A DNA stretch of 64,000 bases from Stomorhina lunata (Eukaryota; Arthropoda; Insecta; Diptera; Rhiniidae). Shown here in pieces: positions 39,614-51,873 of the stretch. Within the stretch, counting starts at the first letter, position 1; each line of letters opens with the position of its first letter. Made by a program: the position numbers and the translations under genes. Under the pieces are notes generated by a model. It had not been told where the DNA came from, did not search any database, and saw only the letters and a list, made by a program, of their open reading frames with translations. The stretch is taken from assembly GCA_933228675.1 (NCBI GenBank), contig OW121741.1, positions 22,969,724 to 23,033,723 on the forward strand, written 5' to 3'.

Positions 39614-40534
39614 AATCAGCTTTTAAATATGTATTGGAGAAATTTTTTATATTGTTATAATATAAAAAGGAAATATAGAAAACATTCAATTACTTAGAAG
39701 AGACAAATAAGGTCAGTACCTACTAGCGAAGGAAATTTAGTTATTTAAATAAATTTAATTTGAAGATTTTCGATATCTGTAATATATGAATTAAGGAATA
39801 TATTAAGGAAAGAGATAAAATTAAGATTTCTCTTAAAGAAGCAATTAAATTCAAAGTCAAGAAAAAACTTGGATTTTGTCTCTAAAGATGTAGTCTCTAA
39901 AGATGTAGGAGCATTCAAAGTCAAAAGAAAATGAAACCTAAAGGTCCCTAAAGATGTGGGAGCATTCAAAGGCACGCAAAAAATGAATTTAGTGGAGTAG
40001 TGTACTTAAAATGTTCTTATGCATTTCCTTTTGATTTCACTGCATTTAACCTAACATACTTAACTTTTCAAACATTTAAACTCTAATATTCTATTAATAA
40101 CCATTATCTCTTGACTTACATTCATTCTAACATCAAACAACTTTAGTTTAATTAAAATTCTAAAAACTATTTTAAAGAAATTAATTTAAAACTGTTTCCA
40201 ACACATTACCCCCTAGCCCTAATCCCACTCCAAACATGTTTAATAGTTGCGAGAACAAAAACAACAAAATTATAAAACAAAAAATCCTTTTTATTGTTCA
40301 CTACTTTTATCAAATAAGGACATGACTTCTCTGGGTTATAAAAAAGAAGAAAAAAACACAATAAATAAACAAATATTCCAGTTAGAGGCAAACAGCATAA
40401 ATAACGTTAACTCAAATGGCAAGGGCCTATGAACAAAAAAGATTTTAGATTAAAGACAGGTACCACCAGGTGCCGAAGACTTTTTGTAATTTTAATATAT
40501 CACGATTATTAATGACAATGAGTGTAAAAATCTC
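39614..40534. other. A+T-rich spacer with a small direct duplication
   Basis: About 0.9 kb. A 24-bp phrase (CTAAAGATGTAGGAGCATTC...) at 39897-39920 is repeated with one change at 39948-39971, offset 51 bp, and a partial third copy starts at 39881. No gene was seen; overlapping 61-codon frames on both strands at 40206-40432 are not convincing. Confidence 0.6.
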
Positions 40535-43392
40535 TGCAAAAATATTTTTCAATAGAAAAAAATTTATATGAAAATATTTTTCTGTAGAAAAATTTTTGAG
40601 AAGTAATATTTTTCTATAGAAAAATTTTTGGTTCAAAAAATTTTCTATAGAAAAAATGTTGATAAAAACATTTTCTTTAGAAAAATTTTTGATAAGAAAA
40701 TTTTCTGTAAAAAATTGTTCATAACAAATTTTCTCTATACAAATTTTTCTTAACAAAATCTTCTATAGAAAAATTTTTGATAAAAAAATTGTCTATAGAA
40801 AAATTTTTAATAAATTTTGTAGAGAAACATTATTGATATGAACATTTTTAATAGAAAAATTTTTGATCAAAAAAATTTTAACAGAAGAATATTTGATACA
40901 AAAAAATTTCCTATATATAAACTTTCGATAAAAAAATTTTCTATAGAAAAATTTTTGATAAAAAGATTTTCTATAGAAAAATGTTTGTTTGTTTTTATAC
41001 GAACATTTTCTATTGAAAAATTTTTGATACGAAAATTTTCTACAGGAAAATTTTTGAAACCAAAATTTTCTATAGAAAAATTTTTGATACGAAAATTTTC
41101 TATAGAAAAATTTTTGATACAAAATTTTCTATAGAAAATTTTTTGGTACAAAAATTTTCTATAGAAAAATTTTTGATAAAAATTTTCTATAGATAAACTT
41201 TTGATCAAAAATTTTCTATAGAAATATTCTTGTTAAAAAATTTTCAATAGAAAAGTTTTTATAAAAAAAATTTTTTATCTAAATTTTCTATAGAAAAGTT
41301 TTTGATCAAAAATTTTCTATAGAAAAACTTTCGATCAAAAATTTTCTACAGAAAAACTTTTGATAACCAAATTTTCTATAGAAAAACTTTTGACAAAAAA
41401 TTTTCTATAGAAATATTCTTGATAAAAAAATTTTCAATAGAAAAGTTTTTGTAAAAAAAAATTTTGATCAAAAATTTACTATAGAAAAACTTTTAATACG
41501 AAAAGTTTTTATAGAAAAGTTTTTGATAACCAAATTTTCTATAGAAAAACTTTTGATCAAAAATTATCTACACAAAAATTTTTGAACAAAAATTTTCTAG
41601 AGAAAAACTTTCGATCAAAAATTTTCTATAGAAAAACTTTTGATCAAAAATTTTCTATAGAAAAACTTTTGATCAAAAATTTTCTATAGAAAATTTTTGA
41701 TGAAAAGTTTTTCTATAGAAAATTTTTGGTTAAAAGTTTTTCTATAGAAAAATGTTTGATCAAAAATTATCTACAGAAAAATTTTTGTTCAAAAATTTTC
41801 TATAGAAAAATTTTTGTTCAAAAATTTTCTATAGAAAAATTTTTGATCAAAAATTTTCTAAAGAAAAACTTTTGATCAAAAATTTTCTAAAGAAAAACTT
41901 TTGATCAAAAATTTTCTATAGAAAAACTTTTGATCAAAAATTTCCTATAGAAAAACTTTTGATCAAAAATTTTCTATAGAAAAACTTTTGATCAAAAATT
42001 TTCTATATCGAAACTTTTAATCAAAAAGTTTCTATAGAAAAACTTTTGATCAAAAATTTTCTATAGAAAAACTTTTGATCAAAAATTTTCTATAGAAAAC
42101 TTTTGATCAAAAGTTTTTCTATAAAAAAGTTTTTGATTAAAAGTTTTTCTATAAAAATTTTCTATAAATAAACATTTGATCAAAAATTTTCTATAGAAAA
42201 ACTTTTGATCAAATATTTTCTATAGAAAAACTTTGAATCAAAAATTTTCTATACAAAAACTTTTGATCAAAAATTTTCTATAGAAAAATTTTTGATAAAA
42301 ATTTTCTATAGAAAAATTTTTGATAAAAATTTTCTATAGAAAAATTTTTGATAAAAATTTTCTATAGAAAAATTTTTAATATGAAATTATTTTATTGTAG
42401 AAACATTTTCAAGAAATATATTTTGATAAAGAATTTTTCTCTAGAAAAATTTTTGATCAAATAATTTTCTATAGAAAAATTGAAAAATAATTTTCTATTG
42501 AAAAATTAACTTTTCGATAAAATTATTTTTCTGTAGAAAAATTTTCAAGAAATATATTTTGATAAAAAAATTTTCTATAGAAAAATTTTTAATAAAATAA
42601 TTTTCTATAGAAAAATTTTTGACTAAATAATTTTCTATAGAAAAATTTTTGATAAAATAATTTTGTATAGAAAATTTTTGATAAAATTATTTTTGTTTGA
42701 TAAAAAAAAATTTCCAAAGAAAGATTTTTAATAAAAAAATTTTCCATAAAAATAGAAATATTTTCTATAGAAAAATTTTTGATAACAAATTTTTTATACA
42801 AAAATTGTTGATAAAAATATTTTCTATAGAAAAATTGTTGAAAAAAATATTTTCTATTGAAAAATTTTTGATAAAAAAATTTTTTATAGAATAATTTTTG
42901 AAAAAAAAAAAAAAAAATTTTAATAGAAAAATTTTTATTAAAAATTTTTTTTTATAAAAAAATTTTCTATAGAAAAATTTGTTAAAAAATTTTCTTCGAA
43001 AAATTTTTAATAAAAAAAATTTCTTTAGAAAAATTTTTCAGAAAAAAAATTTCTATAGAATAATTTTTGATAAAACAATTTTCTATACAAAAACTGTTGA
43101 TAAAAATCTTTTCTAGAGATAAATTGTTGATAAAAATATTTTCTATAGAAAAAATTTTTGATAAAAAAATTTTCTATAGAATAATTTTTGATAAAAAATT
43201 GTTTATAGAAAAATTATTGAGAAAAAAATTTTCTATAGAAAATTTTTGATTAAAAAATTTTGTATACAAAAACTGTTATAAAAATATTTTCTATAGAAAA
43301 ATTTTTGATAAAAAAATTCTCTATAGAAAAATTTTTGATAAAAAAATTTTTTATAGAAAAATTTTTAACAAAAACAAAATTCTATAGAAAAA
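40535..43392 (+). repeat. 29-bp palindromic minisatellite, main block
   Basis: About 95 variable units of roughly 29 bp, each with the perfect palindrome TTTTCTATAGAAAA followed by ATTTTTGATAAAA. Three sub-blocks differ. From 40535 to 41260 the linker is often GATACGAAAA or GATAAAA. From 41280 to 42280 it is mostly CTTTTGATCAAAAA, which adds a second perfect palindrome TTTTGATCAAAA. From 42290 to 43392 it is GATAAAAAAA with many indels. Frames of 60-113 codons on both strands cycle IEKFLIKKFS or RKFFYQKFF; 29 is not a multiple of 3, so these are artefacts kept open by the scarcity of stops in the unit. Confidence 0.95.
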
Positions 43393-43750
43393 TAAAGAAT
43401 AGGGCTACAAACATTAAGGAAAAATTATGGTGGATAAGTTCGTCTAACTGAATCGATCATAAGGTCATAAGTGAAAGCGAAACTAGTGTTAACATAATTC
43501 TCGTTTTCCATTTCACTTAAGAGTTCAGTTGAATATGTAGATGTTCTTAATGGCATTCAAAAGTGTGTGAAAAAGTGTGCTAATAAAGTTCGTAGCAGGA
43601 TAGAAAATGCAGCATTCTACTCTGCTAAGTGTAACATAATTTTTTTTCAGTATTCCAACTAATTATTCATCTAATTTTAAAAATCATAAATTTAAAATTA
43701 TAAAAATTTTTATGACATGGACCAAAGCCTGACTCGAACTCTCGACCATC
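43393..43750. other. Unique spacer with a tRNA-like B box on the minus strand
   Basis: Non-repetitive island between two minisatellite blocks. On the minus strand, 43720-43748 reads GATGGTCGAGAGTTCGAGTC then AGGCTTTGG, with the B-box-like GTTCGAGTC at 43731-43739. No A box or cloverleaf is visible, since the sequence upstream is minisatellite. It could be the head of a decayed SINE. Confidence 0.4.
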
Positions 43751-43895
43751 AAAAACATTTTTGATAAAAAAAAAACTTTGGTAAAAAATTTTCTATCGAA
43801 GAATTTGTTATAATAAAATTTTCTATAGAAAAATTTTTGATAAAAAAAATTCTATCGAAAATTTTTGATAACAAAATTTTCTATATATAAGCTAC
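43751..43895 (+). repeat. 29-bp palindromic minisatellite, small outlier block
   Basis: Four or five degenerate units with TTTTCTATAGAAAA or TTCTATCGAAAA cores, separated from the main block by the unique island at 43393-43750. Confidence 0.85.
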
Positions 43896-44200
43896 AGAAT
43901 ATTTTAGATATTACCATTTTCCCTTTTTAGTTTCATTAAACTACAACGTCTCTTAGAGGATGTTAAAAGGACTGACATTTGCTTTTGTGTTTGTTTGCTG
44001 ATAATATATGTAGAAACGAACAACATAGTTGATAACAATTAAATATTGTTGCTTTTATTTAAAAAAAGAGAAGAAATTTTTATGACAGTGACATCTATTA
44101 AAAGTGTTTTATTTATCTCTACAAATACCAATCATACACACAAATATTTAGACAGATGCACACATACCTCTTAAAAACCGATACTAAAACATATATTCAC
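43896..44200. other. Unique spacer, nothing recognised
   Basis: About 0.3 kb of A+T-rich unique DNA before the small inverted-repeat element. Confidence 0.5.
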
Positions 44201-44385
44201 TTAAAACTTAAACAGACATGGGGACTAAAATCACACAAATTTGTTTTTTCTTAAAGGTTTTTTTAAAACTTTGTTTAAAAAAAACACTGAATATTATAGA
44301 TTTATCAGTGAATATTGACAAAATTATGTTTACCAGAAATACGACATATCGGATCATTTTAGTCCCCATGTCTGTAAAGGGTTAA
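44201..44385. mobile_element. Small piggyBac-like MITE
   Basis: A 20-bp perfect inverted repeat, ACAGACATGGGGACTAAAAT at 44212-44231, faces its reverse complement at 44356-44375. The right end continues outward to GGGTTAA, so reading inward it is TTAA CCCTTT ACAGACATGG. That is a TTAA target site followed by CCC, as in piggyBac-type ends. The left end has TTAA at 44201-44204, but AACTTAA replaces CCCTTT, so it has decayed or the left TTAA is at 44208-44211. At about 185 bp and with no frame it is non-autonomous. Confidence 0.55.
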
Positions 44386-44582
44386 TTTATAATTTTGCTT
44401 AATAAAAAAGCTAACCCTAATTATTTTTAATAAATATTTCAAAATGTTCTTCTTAAAATATAAAATCGGCCGAGCGGTTTTTCATTTATCACATCTTTTG
44501 GAACAACTTAATTTGTATTTTTGTAGAGTTTATAAAATCTATGGAAATTTTTTATATTTACAATTGCATAATATAGTTTCCA
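44386..44582. other. Short unique spacer, nothing recognised
   Basis: A+T-rich sequence between the MITE and the next minisatellite block. Confidence 0.5.
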
Positions 44583-46028
44583 TGATAAAAATTTTCTATA
44601 GAAAAATTTTTCTATAGAAAATTTTTTATCAAAAATTTTTCCATAGAAAATTTTTTATCAAAAATTTTTCTATAGAAAATTTTTTGATAAAAAATTTTCT
44701 ATAGAAAAATTTTTAATAAAAAATTTTCTATAGAAAAATTTTTGATAAAAAATTTTCTATAGAAAAATTTTTAATAAAAAATTTTCTATAGAAAAATTTT
44801 TTATCAAAAATTTTCTATAGAAAAATTTTTGATAAAAATTTTCTATAGAAAAATTTTTGATAAAAAATTTTCTATAGAAAAATTTTTGATAAAAAATTCT
44901 CTATAGAAAAATTTTTGATAAAAAATTTTCTATAGAAAAATTTTTGATAAAAAATTTTCTATAGAAAAATTTTTGATAAAAAATTTTCTATAGAAAAATT
45001 TTTGATAAAAAATTTTCTATAGAAAAATTTTTGATAAAAAATTTTCTATAGAAAAATTTTTGATAAAAAATTTTCTATGGAAAAATTTTTGATAAAAAAT
45101 TTTCTATAGAAAAATTTTTGATAAAAAATTTTCTATAGAAAAATTTTTGATAAAAAATTTTCTATAGAAAAATTTTTGATAAAAAATTTTCTATAGAAAA
45201 ATTTTTGATAAAAAATTTTCTGTAGAAAGATTTTTGATAAATATTTTCTATAGAAAAATTTTGGTAAACAAATTTTCTATAAAAAAACTTTGATAAAAAA
45301 ATTTTCTATACAAAAATTTTTGATAAAAAAATTTTTCTTAGAACATTTTTTGATAAAATAATTTTCTATAGAAAAATTTTTGACAAAAAAATTTTTTGAT
45401 AAATAACGGTTTCTATAATTAAATTTTTTATAGAAACATTTTTGATAATAAAAATTTTCTATAGAAAAATTTTTGATAAAAAAATTTTTTATAGAAAAAT
45501 TTTCGATAAAAAATTTTTCTATTGAAAAATTTTTGATAAAAAAATTTTCTTTAGAAACATTTTTGATAACAAATTTTCTACAGAAATATTAAAAAAAAAT
45601 TTTCTATAGAAAAATGTTTGATAAAAAAAAATTTCTATAGAAAAATTTTTGTAGAAAACTCTTTGATAAAAAAATTTTCTATAGAAAAATTTTTGATAAA
45701 CAAATTTTCTTTAGAAAAACTTTGATAAAAAAAAATTTCTATAAAAAGATTTTTGATAAAAAAATTTTCTGTACAAATTGTTCATAAAAAAAATACAAAT
45801 TGTTCGTAAAAAAAGTTTTCTATAGAAAAATTTGTGATAAACAAATTTTTTATAGAAAACACTTTGATAAAAAATTTTTGATAAACAAATTTTCTATAGA
45901 AAAACTTTGATAAAAGAAAATTTCTATTCAAAAAATTTTTTATAAAATAATTTTTTAATTATGGAAAAATTTTTGATAAAAAAATTGTCTATAGAAAAGT
46001 TTTTGACAAAAAAAAATCTATAGAAGAA
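44583..46028 (+). repeat. 29-bp palindromic minisatellite, second block
   Basis: About 48 units. The first three or four (44600-44690) are in the opposite orientation (TTTTTATCAAAAATTTTTCTATAG order), then the array switches. From about 44690 to 45230 units are nearly identical at exactly 29 bp; after 45240 they decay with many indels. Each unit carries TTTTCTATAGAAAA. Confidence 0.95.
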
Positions 46029-47541
46029 ATTTTGTTTAAATCGGTGATGTGTTTACCAGCTTGGATGACTACATAATAAAAGGTGCTATTTAATTTACAT
46101 ACAAATGCTGTCACGTGTATTAATGATCGACTGAGAATGTAGAGGGCGATTTAAATTTGTAGCGAAGTATTTATTCTTTCCTATTTCATTATCTACTAAG
46201 TAGAAATTAGAAGATAAATTTATATGATTATATTTATGAGACTATAATCTCAATGAAATAAAAGTATTAGATTATAATTAAGAGCCAATTTTTTTAAGTT
46301 GTGAGAAATAGTACTCCTTTTGATCGGAAACTTTTTCGGGACATTTTCTGATGTATACGACTTACATATCTCGGCTTACATGGACTCGTTTCTGGTCAAT
46401 GAAATAACGAATGTTGCCTTTAAATCCTAAATTTGCATTGGTATCCAAAACACTTGACTTTAACGCCACTCAATAAAACATAGTCCAACGTAGTTAAGTA
46501 GCAAATTGATTTCATCACTTCTGCTTATATAACGGCCATCAATAACATAAGAATTTTCAGAATCGAAATAATCATTGGTTCAAATTTTAACCAAATCATG
46601 GCTCATTCGATTTAAGAACACACAACTATTGTCTGAACACTAGACAGATACCATCACTTTCATATAAAAGTATAAAGGAACTTGCAACATAATGTTCTTT
46701 TGTTCTCATATAAACATAAATTAAAAACTTCAAATTGCTGTTGAACAGAAAAAGAGGAAAAACACAGAAAATTTTTGAAAAGGAAAAATCTAATTTTGTT
46801 ATTAAAACGAGTCTTACAAATATGAGCAGCAGAATGTTTTGAGAAAAACTATGAATGAAAATACACAAATTATATATAGACATATGTATGCAACATACAC
46901 ATACAAATATACATACAGCCATACAAAAATAATTTACAACTGTGTTAGAAAAACCGTCCCTATATTTTAATACCAAAGTGTGTACGGCAAGTGTGTATTC
47001 TAGGTTGTTACAATATTTTATAGTATTTGCAACACTATTTGTGTCATGCAACAATGTAATTGCCACTGTCGTTGTAATTTCCGTTTGGTCACGAAACAAA
47101 AAAAAAAATAACTAAAACCAAACACAAGAAATTGAAGAAAGCAACAAAAAATAACAGAACATAAAACACATTTAAAAATTTCACAAAAAAATAAAAATAA
47201 CGTAAAAACAAAGCGAAAACAATCTAAACCAAACTTGAAGGAAGTCGTTAGCTAAATGTTGGTTAGATATACCTTTACCTCAAACGGTACAAAAGCAAAA
47301 GTACTAGAAAAAAACCTTTTCAACGGTTTTTGTTTATTACGTGTTTTTTACAAGGTGAGACTTTAGAATAGTTTTATTCGAAAGTAATAGCTGTAAGATA
47401 GGAAGGGGGACAATTGCTTGTTTGATTTATGGGATATTGAGTGAAAAACAAAATATAGAAAACTCAAACAAATAAAAAAAAAACTTCACAAATTCTTATG
47501 GATTAATCCAATTGTCGAATTTAGGCCAAAACTCCAAAACT
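46029..47541. other. A+T-rich unique spacer, no gene called
   Basis: About 1.5 kb. The longest non-repeat frame of the window lies here on the minus strand (157 codons, 46626-47099). It has several hydrophobic stretches but no recognisable family, no upstream promoter signal and ordinary A+T-rich composition. I treat it as chance or a hypothetical at best. Confidence 0.5.
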
Positions 47542-50438
47542 AATGTCTTAGTCTATGTCTTAGTCTATGTCTTAGTCTATGTCTTAGTCTATGTCTTAGT
47601 CTATGTCTTAGTCTATGTCTTAGTCTATGTTTTAGTCTATGTCTTAGTCTATGTCTTAGTCTATGTCTTAGTCTATGTCTTAGTCTATGTCTTAGTCTAA
47701 GTCTTAGTCTATGTCTTAGTCTATGTCTATGTCTTAGTCTATGTCTTAGTCTATGTCTTAGTCTATGTCTTAGTCTATGTCTTAGTCTATGTCTTAGTCT
47801 ATGTCTTAGTCTATGTCTTAGTCTATGTCTTAGTCTATGTCTTAGTCTATGTCTTAGTCTATGTCTTAGTCTATGTCTATGTCTTAGTCTATGTCTTAGT
47901 CTATGTCTTAGTCTATGTCTTAGTCCATGTCTTAGTCTATGTCTTAGTCTATGTCTTAGTCTATGTCTTAGTCTATGTCATAGTCTATGTCTTAGTCCAT
48001 GTCTTAGTCTATGTCTTAGTCTATGTCTTAGTCTATGTCTTAGTCTATGTCTTAGTCTATGTCTTAGTCTATGTCTTAGTCTATGTCTTAGTCTATGTCT
48101 TAGTCTATGTCTTAGTCTATGTCTTAGTCTATGTCTTAGTCTATGTCTTAGTCTATGTCTTAGTCTATGTCTTAGTCTATGTCTTAGTCTATGTCTTAGT
48201 CTATATTTATGTCTTAGTCTATGTCTTAGTCTATGTCTTAGTCTATGTCTTAGTCTATGTCTTAGTCTATGTCTTAGTCTATGTCTTAGTCTATGTCTTA
48301 GTCTATGTCTTAGTCTATGTCTTAGTCTATGTCTTAGTCTATGTCTTAGTCTATGTCTTAGTCTATATTTATGTCTTAGTCTATGTCTTAGTCTATGTCT
48401 TAGTCTATGTCTTAGTCTATGTCTTAGTCTATGTCTTAGTCTATGTCTAAGTCTATATTTATGTCTTAGTCTATGTCTTAGTCTATATTTATGTCTTAGT
48501 CTATGTCTTAGTCTATGTCTTAGTCTATGTCTTAGTCTATGTCTTAGTCTATGTCTATGTCTTAGTCTATGTCTTAGTCTATGTCTTAGTCTATGTCTTA
48601 GTCTATGTCTTAGTCTATGTCTTAGTCTATGTCTTAGTCTATGTCTTAGTCTATGTCTTAGTCTATGTCTTAGTCTATGTCTTAGTCTATGTCTTAGTCT
48701 ATGTCTTAGTCTATGTCTTAGTCTATGTCTTAGTCTATGTCTTAGTCTATGTCTATGTCTATGTCTATGTCTTAGTCTATGTCTTAGTCTATGTCTTAGT
48801 CTATGTCTTAGTCTATGTCTTAGTCTATGTCTTAGTCTATCTCTTAGTCTATGTCTTAGTCTATGTCTTAGTCTATGTCTTAGTCTATGTCTTAGTCTAT
48901 GTCTTAGTCTATGTCTTAGTCTATGTCTTAGTCTATGTCTTAGTCTATATCTTAGTCTATATCTTAGTCTATCTCTTAGTCTATGTCATAGTCTATGTCA
49001 TAGTCTATGTCTTAGTCTATGTCTTAGTCTATGTCTTAGTCTATGTCTTAGTCTATATCTTAGTCTATGTCTTAGTCTATGTCTTAGTCTATGTCTTAGT
49101 CTATGTCTTAGTCTATGTCTTAGTCTATGTCTTAGTCTATGTCTTAGTCTATGTCTTAGTCTATGTCTTAGTCTATGTCTTAGTCTATGTCTTAGTCTAT
49201 GTCTTAGTCTATGTCTTAGTCTATGTCTTAGTCTATGTCTTAGTCTATGTCTTAGTCTATGTCTTAGTCTATGTCTATGTCTATGTCTTAGTCTATGTCT
49301 TAGTCTATGTCTTAGTCTATGTCTTAGTCTATGTCTTAGTCTATGTCTTAGTCTATCTCTTAGTCTATGTCTTAGTCTATGTCTTAGTCTATGTCTTAGT
49401 CTATGTCTTAGTCTATGTCTTAGTCTATGTCTTAGTCTATGTCTTAGTCTATATCTTAGTCTATATCTTAGTCTATCTCTTAGTCTATGTCATAGTCTAT
49501 GTCATAGTCTATGTCTTAGTCTATGTCTTAGTCTATGTCTTAGTCTATGTCTTAGTCTATATCTTAGTCTATGTCTTAGTCTATGTCTTAGTCTATGTCT
49601 TAGTCTATGTCTTAGTCTATGTCTTAGTCTATGTCTTAGTCTATGTCTTAGTCTATATCTTAGTCTATGTCTTAGTCTATATTTATGTCTTAGTCTATGT
49701 CTTAGTCTAAATATGTCTTAGTCTATGTCTTAGTCTATGTCTTAGTCTATGTCTTAGTCTATGTCTTAGTCTATGTCTTAGTCTATGTCTTAGTCTATGT
49801 CTTAGTCTATGTCTTAGTCTATGTCTTAGTCTATGTCTTAGTCTATGTCTTAGTCTATGTCTTAGTCTATCTCTTAGTCTATGTCATAGTCTATGTCTTA
49901 GTCTATGTCTTAGTCTATGTCTTAGTCTATGTCTTAGTCTATGTCTTAGTCTATGTCTTAGTCTATGTCTTAGTCTATGTCTTAGTCTATGTCTTAGTCT
50001 ATGTCTTAGTCTATGTCTTAGTCTATGTCTTAGTCTATGTCTTAGTCTATGTCTTAGTCTATGTCTTAGTCTATATCTTAGTCTATGTCTTAGTCTATGT
50101 CTTAGTCTATGTCTTAGTCTATGTCTTAGTCTATGTCTTAGTCTATGTCTTAGTCTATGTCTTAGTCTATGTCTTAGTCTATGTCTTAGTCTATGTCTTA
50201 GTCTATGTCTTAGTCTATGTCTTAGTCTATGTCTTAGTCTATGTCTTAGTCTATGTCTTAGTCTATGTCTTAGTCTATGTCTTAGTCTATGTCTTAGTCT
50301 ATGTCTTAGTCTATGTCTTAGTCTATGTCTTAGTCTATGTCTTAGTCTATGTCTTAGTCTATGTCTTAGTCTATGTCTTAGCCTATGTCTTAGTCTATGT
50401 CTTAGTCTATGTCTTTGTATATGTCTTAGTCTATGTCT
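47542..50438 (-). repeat. 12-bp satellite, array 2 (inverted)
   Basis: About 240 copies of TATGTCTTAGTC, the reverse complement of the unit in arrays 1 and 3. Single 6-bp steps (GTCTATGTCTATGTC at 47723, 47874, 48550, 48750-48772, 49271-49286) and an ATTTATGTC variant recur. A variant cluster (TATATCTTAGTCTATATC then CTCTTAGTC then two GTCATAGTC) occurs near 48947 and again near 49451. The RHRL frame of 188 codons and the VLVY frame of 62 codons are artefacts of the 12-bp period. Confidence 0.98.
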
Positions 50439-51873
50439 GGTACGATACAAAGAAATCTAAGCAAATTTGCTAATATCCGATCTCATGTTAGACCCGGAAA
50501 ATACTTAAATACATATAAGCATGAAAACAAATAATAATATTGCTATAGGGTATTGTATGGTCTGCCATGACAATAACATTTTCTTACTTGATAACTTCTG
50601 TGTTAAGAGTGTTTGTCGGACACGTTTCGAATTAAAAATGTATTAGTTCTAATTAGTAAGTGATACTTTTGTTAATTATAAATTTTTAATTAATGTCTAA
50701 TAAGTTTTTTAGATTAAAAAAAACACTTTAATATTAACACAGTTATTGGAAAAATGAAAAAAAAAATATTTTAAATTGATATAACAATGAAAATTGTCAT
50801 GTTTGTGGAGGATTTTAGTGAAATTGATAATTAAATTTAAAACGATAATTTCAAACTATTTTAGGAAGTTGATATGAATCTATTTGTTATACTTTAGGCA
50901 CATTAATATATTTAAAATACCCAAATTGTCCTCTGTATAAAATATTCTAAGTTTGTAAATTATCCCCTAACTATATTACTTTCTAATCTACAGAGAATTG
51001 TAATCTATTGTAAATATTCAAAACCATATAATAAAGTTTCAGAAAAATATCAAAACCAATAGTTAATTAAGGCTCATTTTTCAAGTTACTCCCCTCTTTT
51101 TATCTATAACTCAGCAAACTAAATACAATAGAAAAAACTTCACTTTTAATTGCCGACAAAAGCGCCTAAAAACAAGCAACAGTGGTCACAACAATAATAT
51201 AACATTTCCTCTTTTACACAATTTTCTTTTCCCCTAGTCCTTTGTATTGATTGTGGTTACTGGTATCGTCAATTTAACATTTTCATATCTAACGTTTAAC
51301 TTAGAATTATCAAATACAAATGTCATTGTTGTGTTATTGTTATCCAAAAGTTGTTTGTAGACGTCATTATTTTTATTGTTGTTATCCTTTTACATACTAG
51401 ACACATATATACATACATAAATATTAGCCTTTGCTGGTTTGAGTGAATGTTGTTTAATCAAACTGCGTGTTTGAACTTAACTGTAAGTGTAAAAGTATTT
51501 AAAAAGGGAGAGTGTGTGTATATTTAAGTGTTTACAGGACATTCCCTCTATTTTTACAAAAGTTTGTTTGCTTGTTAATCTATAAGTAGTTCGTGTATAT
51601 ATGTAAATGTCCCTATATTCGTTTGTGAATATGACTGTTGTTGTGACTGTCATTTGACATAGAGTTTAGAGGCAGACAGGGAAAAGGTAGCCAAGTTAGC
51701 TTTTAATTGCCACAATTAATGTGCGATACTATCATATTGTGGTAAAGGCTTCATTAGTTGGGGAAAAATGTTTACTTTCCAATTGAGGAAATAAATAAAA
51801 ACCAAGTGAGGGAGAAAAAAAGAAACAGAATAATTTTGTAGCATTTTTTGGTACAAAAATGTCTACTAACTAA
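50439..51873. other. A+T-rich unique spacer, no gene seen
   Basis: About 1.4 kb between oppositely oriented 12-bp arrays. No frame, RNA gene or inverted termini recognised. Confidence 0.6.

Noticed and set aside
40445..43451. Lysine/phenylalanine/isoleucine-rich frames on both strands
   Set aside because: Translations of the 29-bp minisatellite; opposite-strand frames mirror each other because the unit is nearly palindromic.
46626..47099. 157-codon minus-strand frame, the longest outside repeats
   Set aside because: No recognisable domain, composition like the surrounding A+T-rich DNA, no splice or promoter support. It cannot be excluded, but I would not annotate it as a gene.
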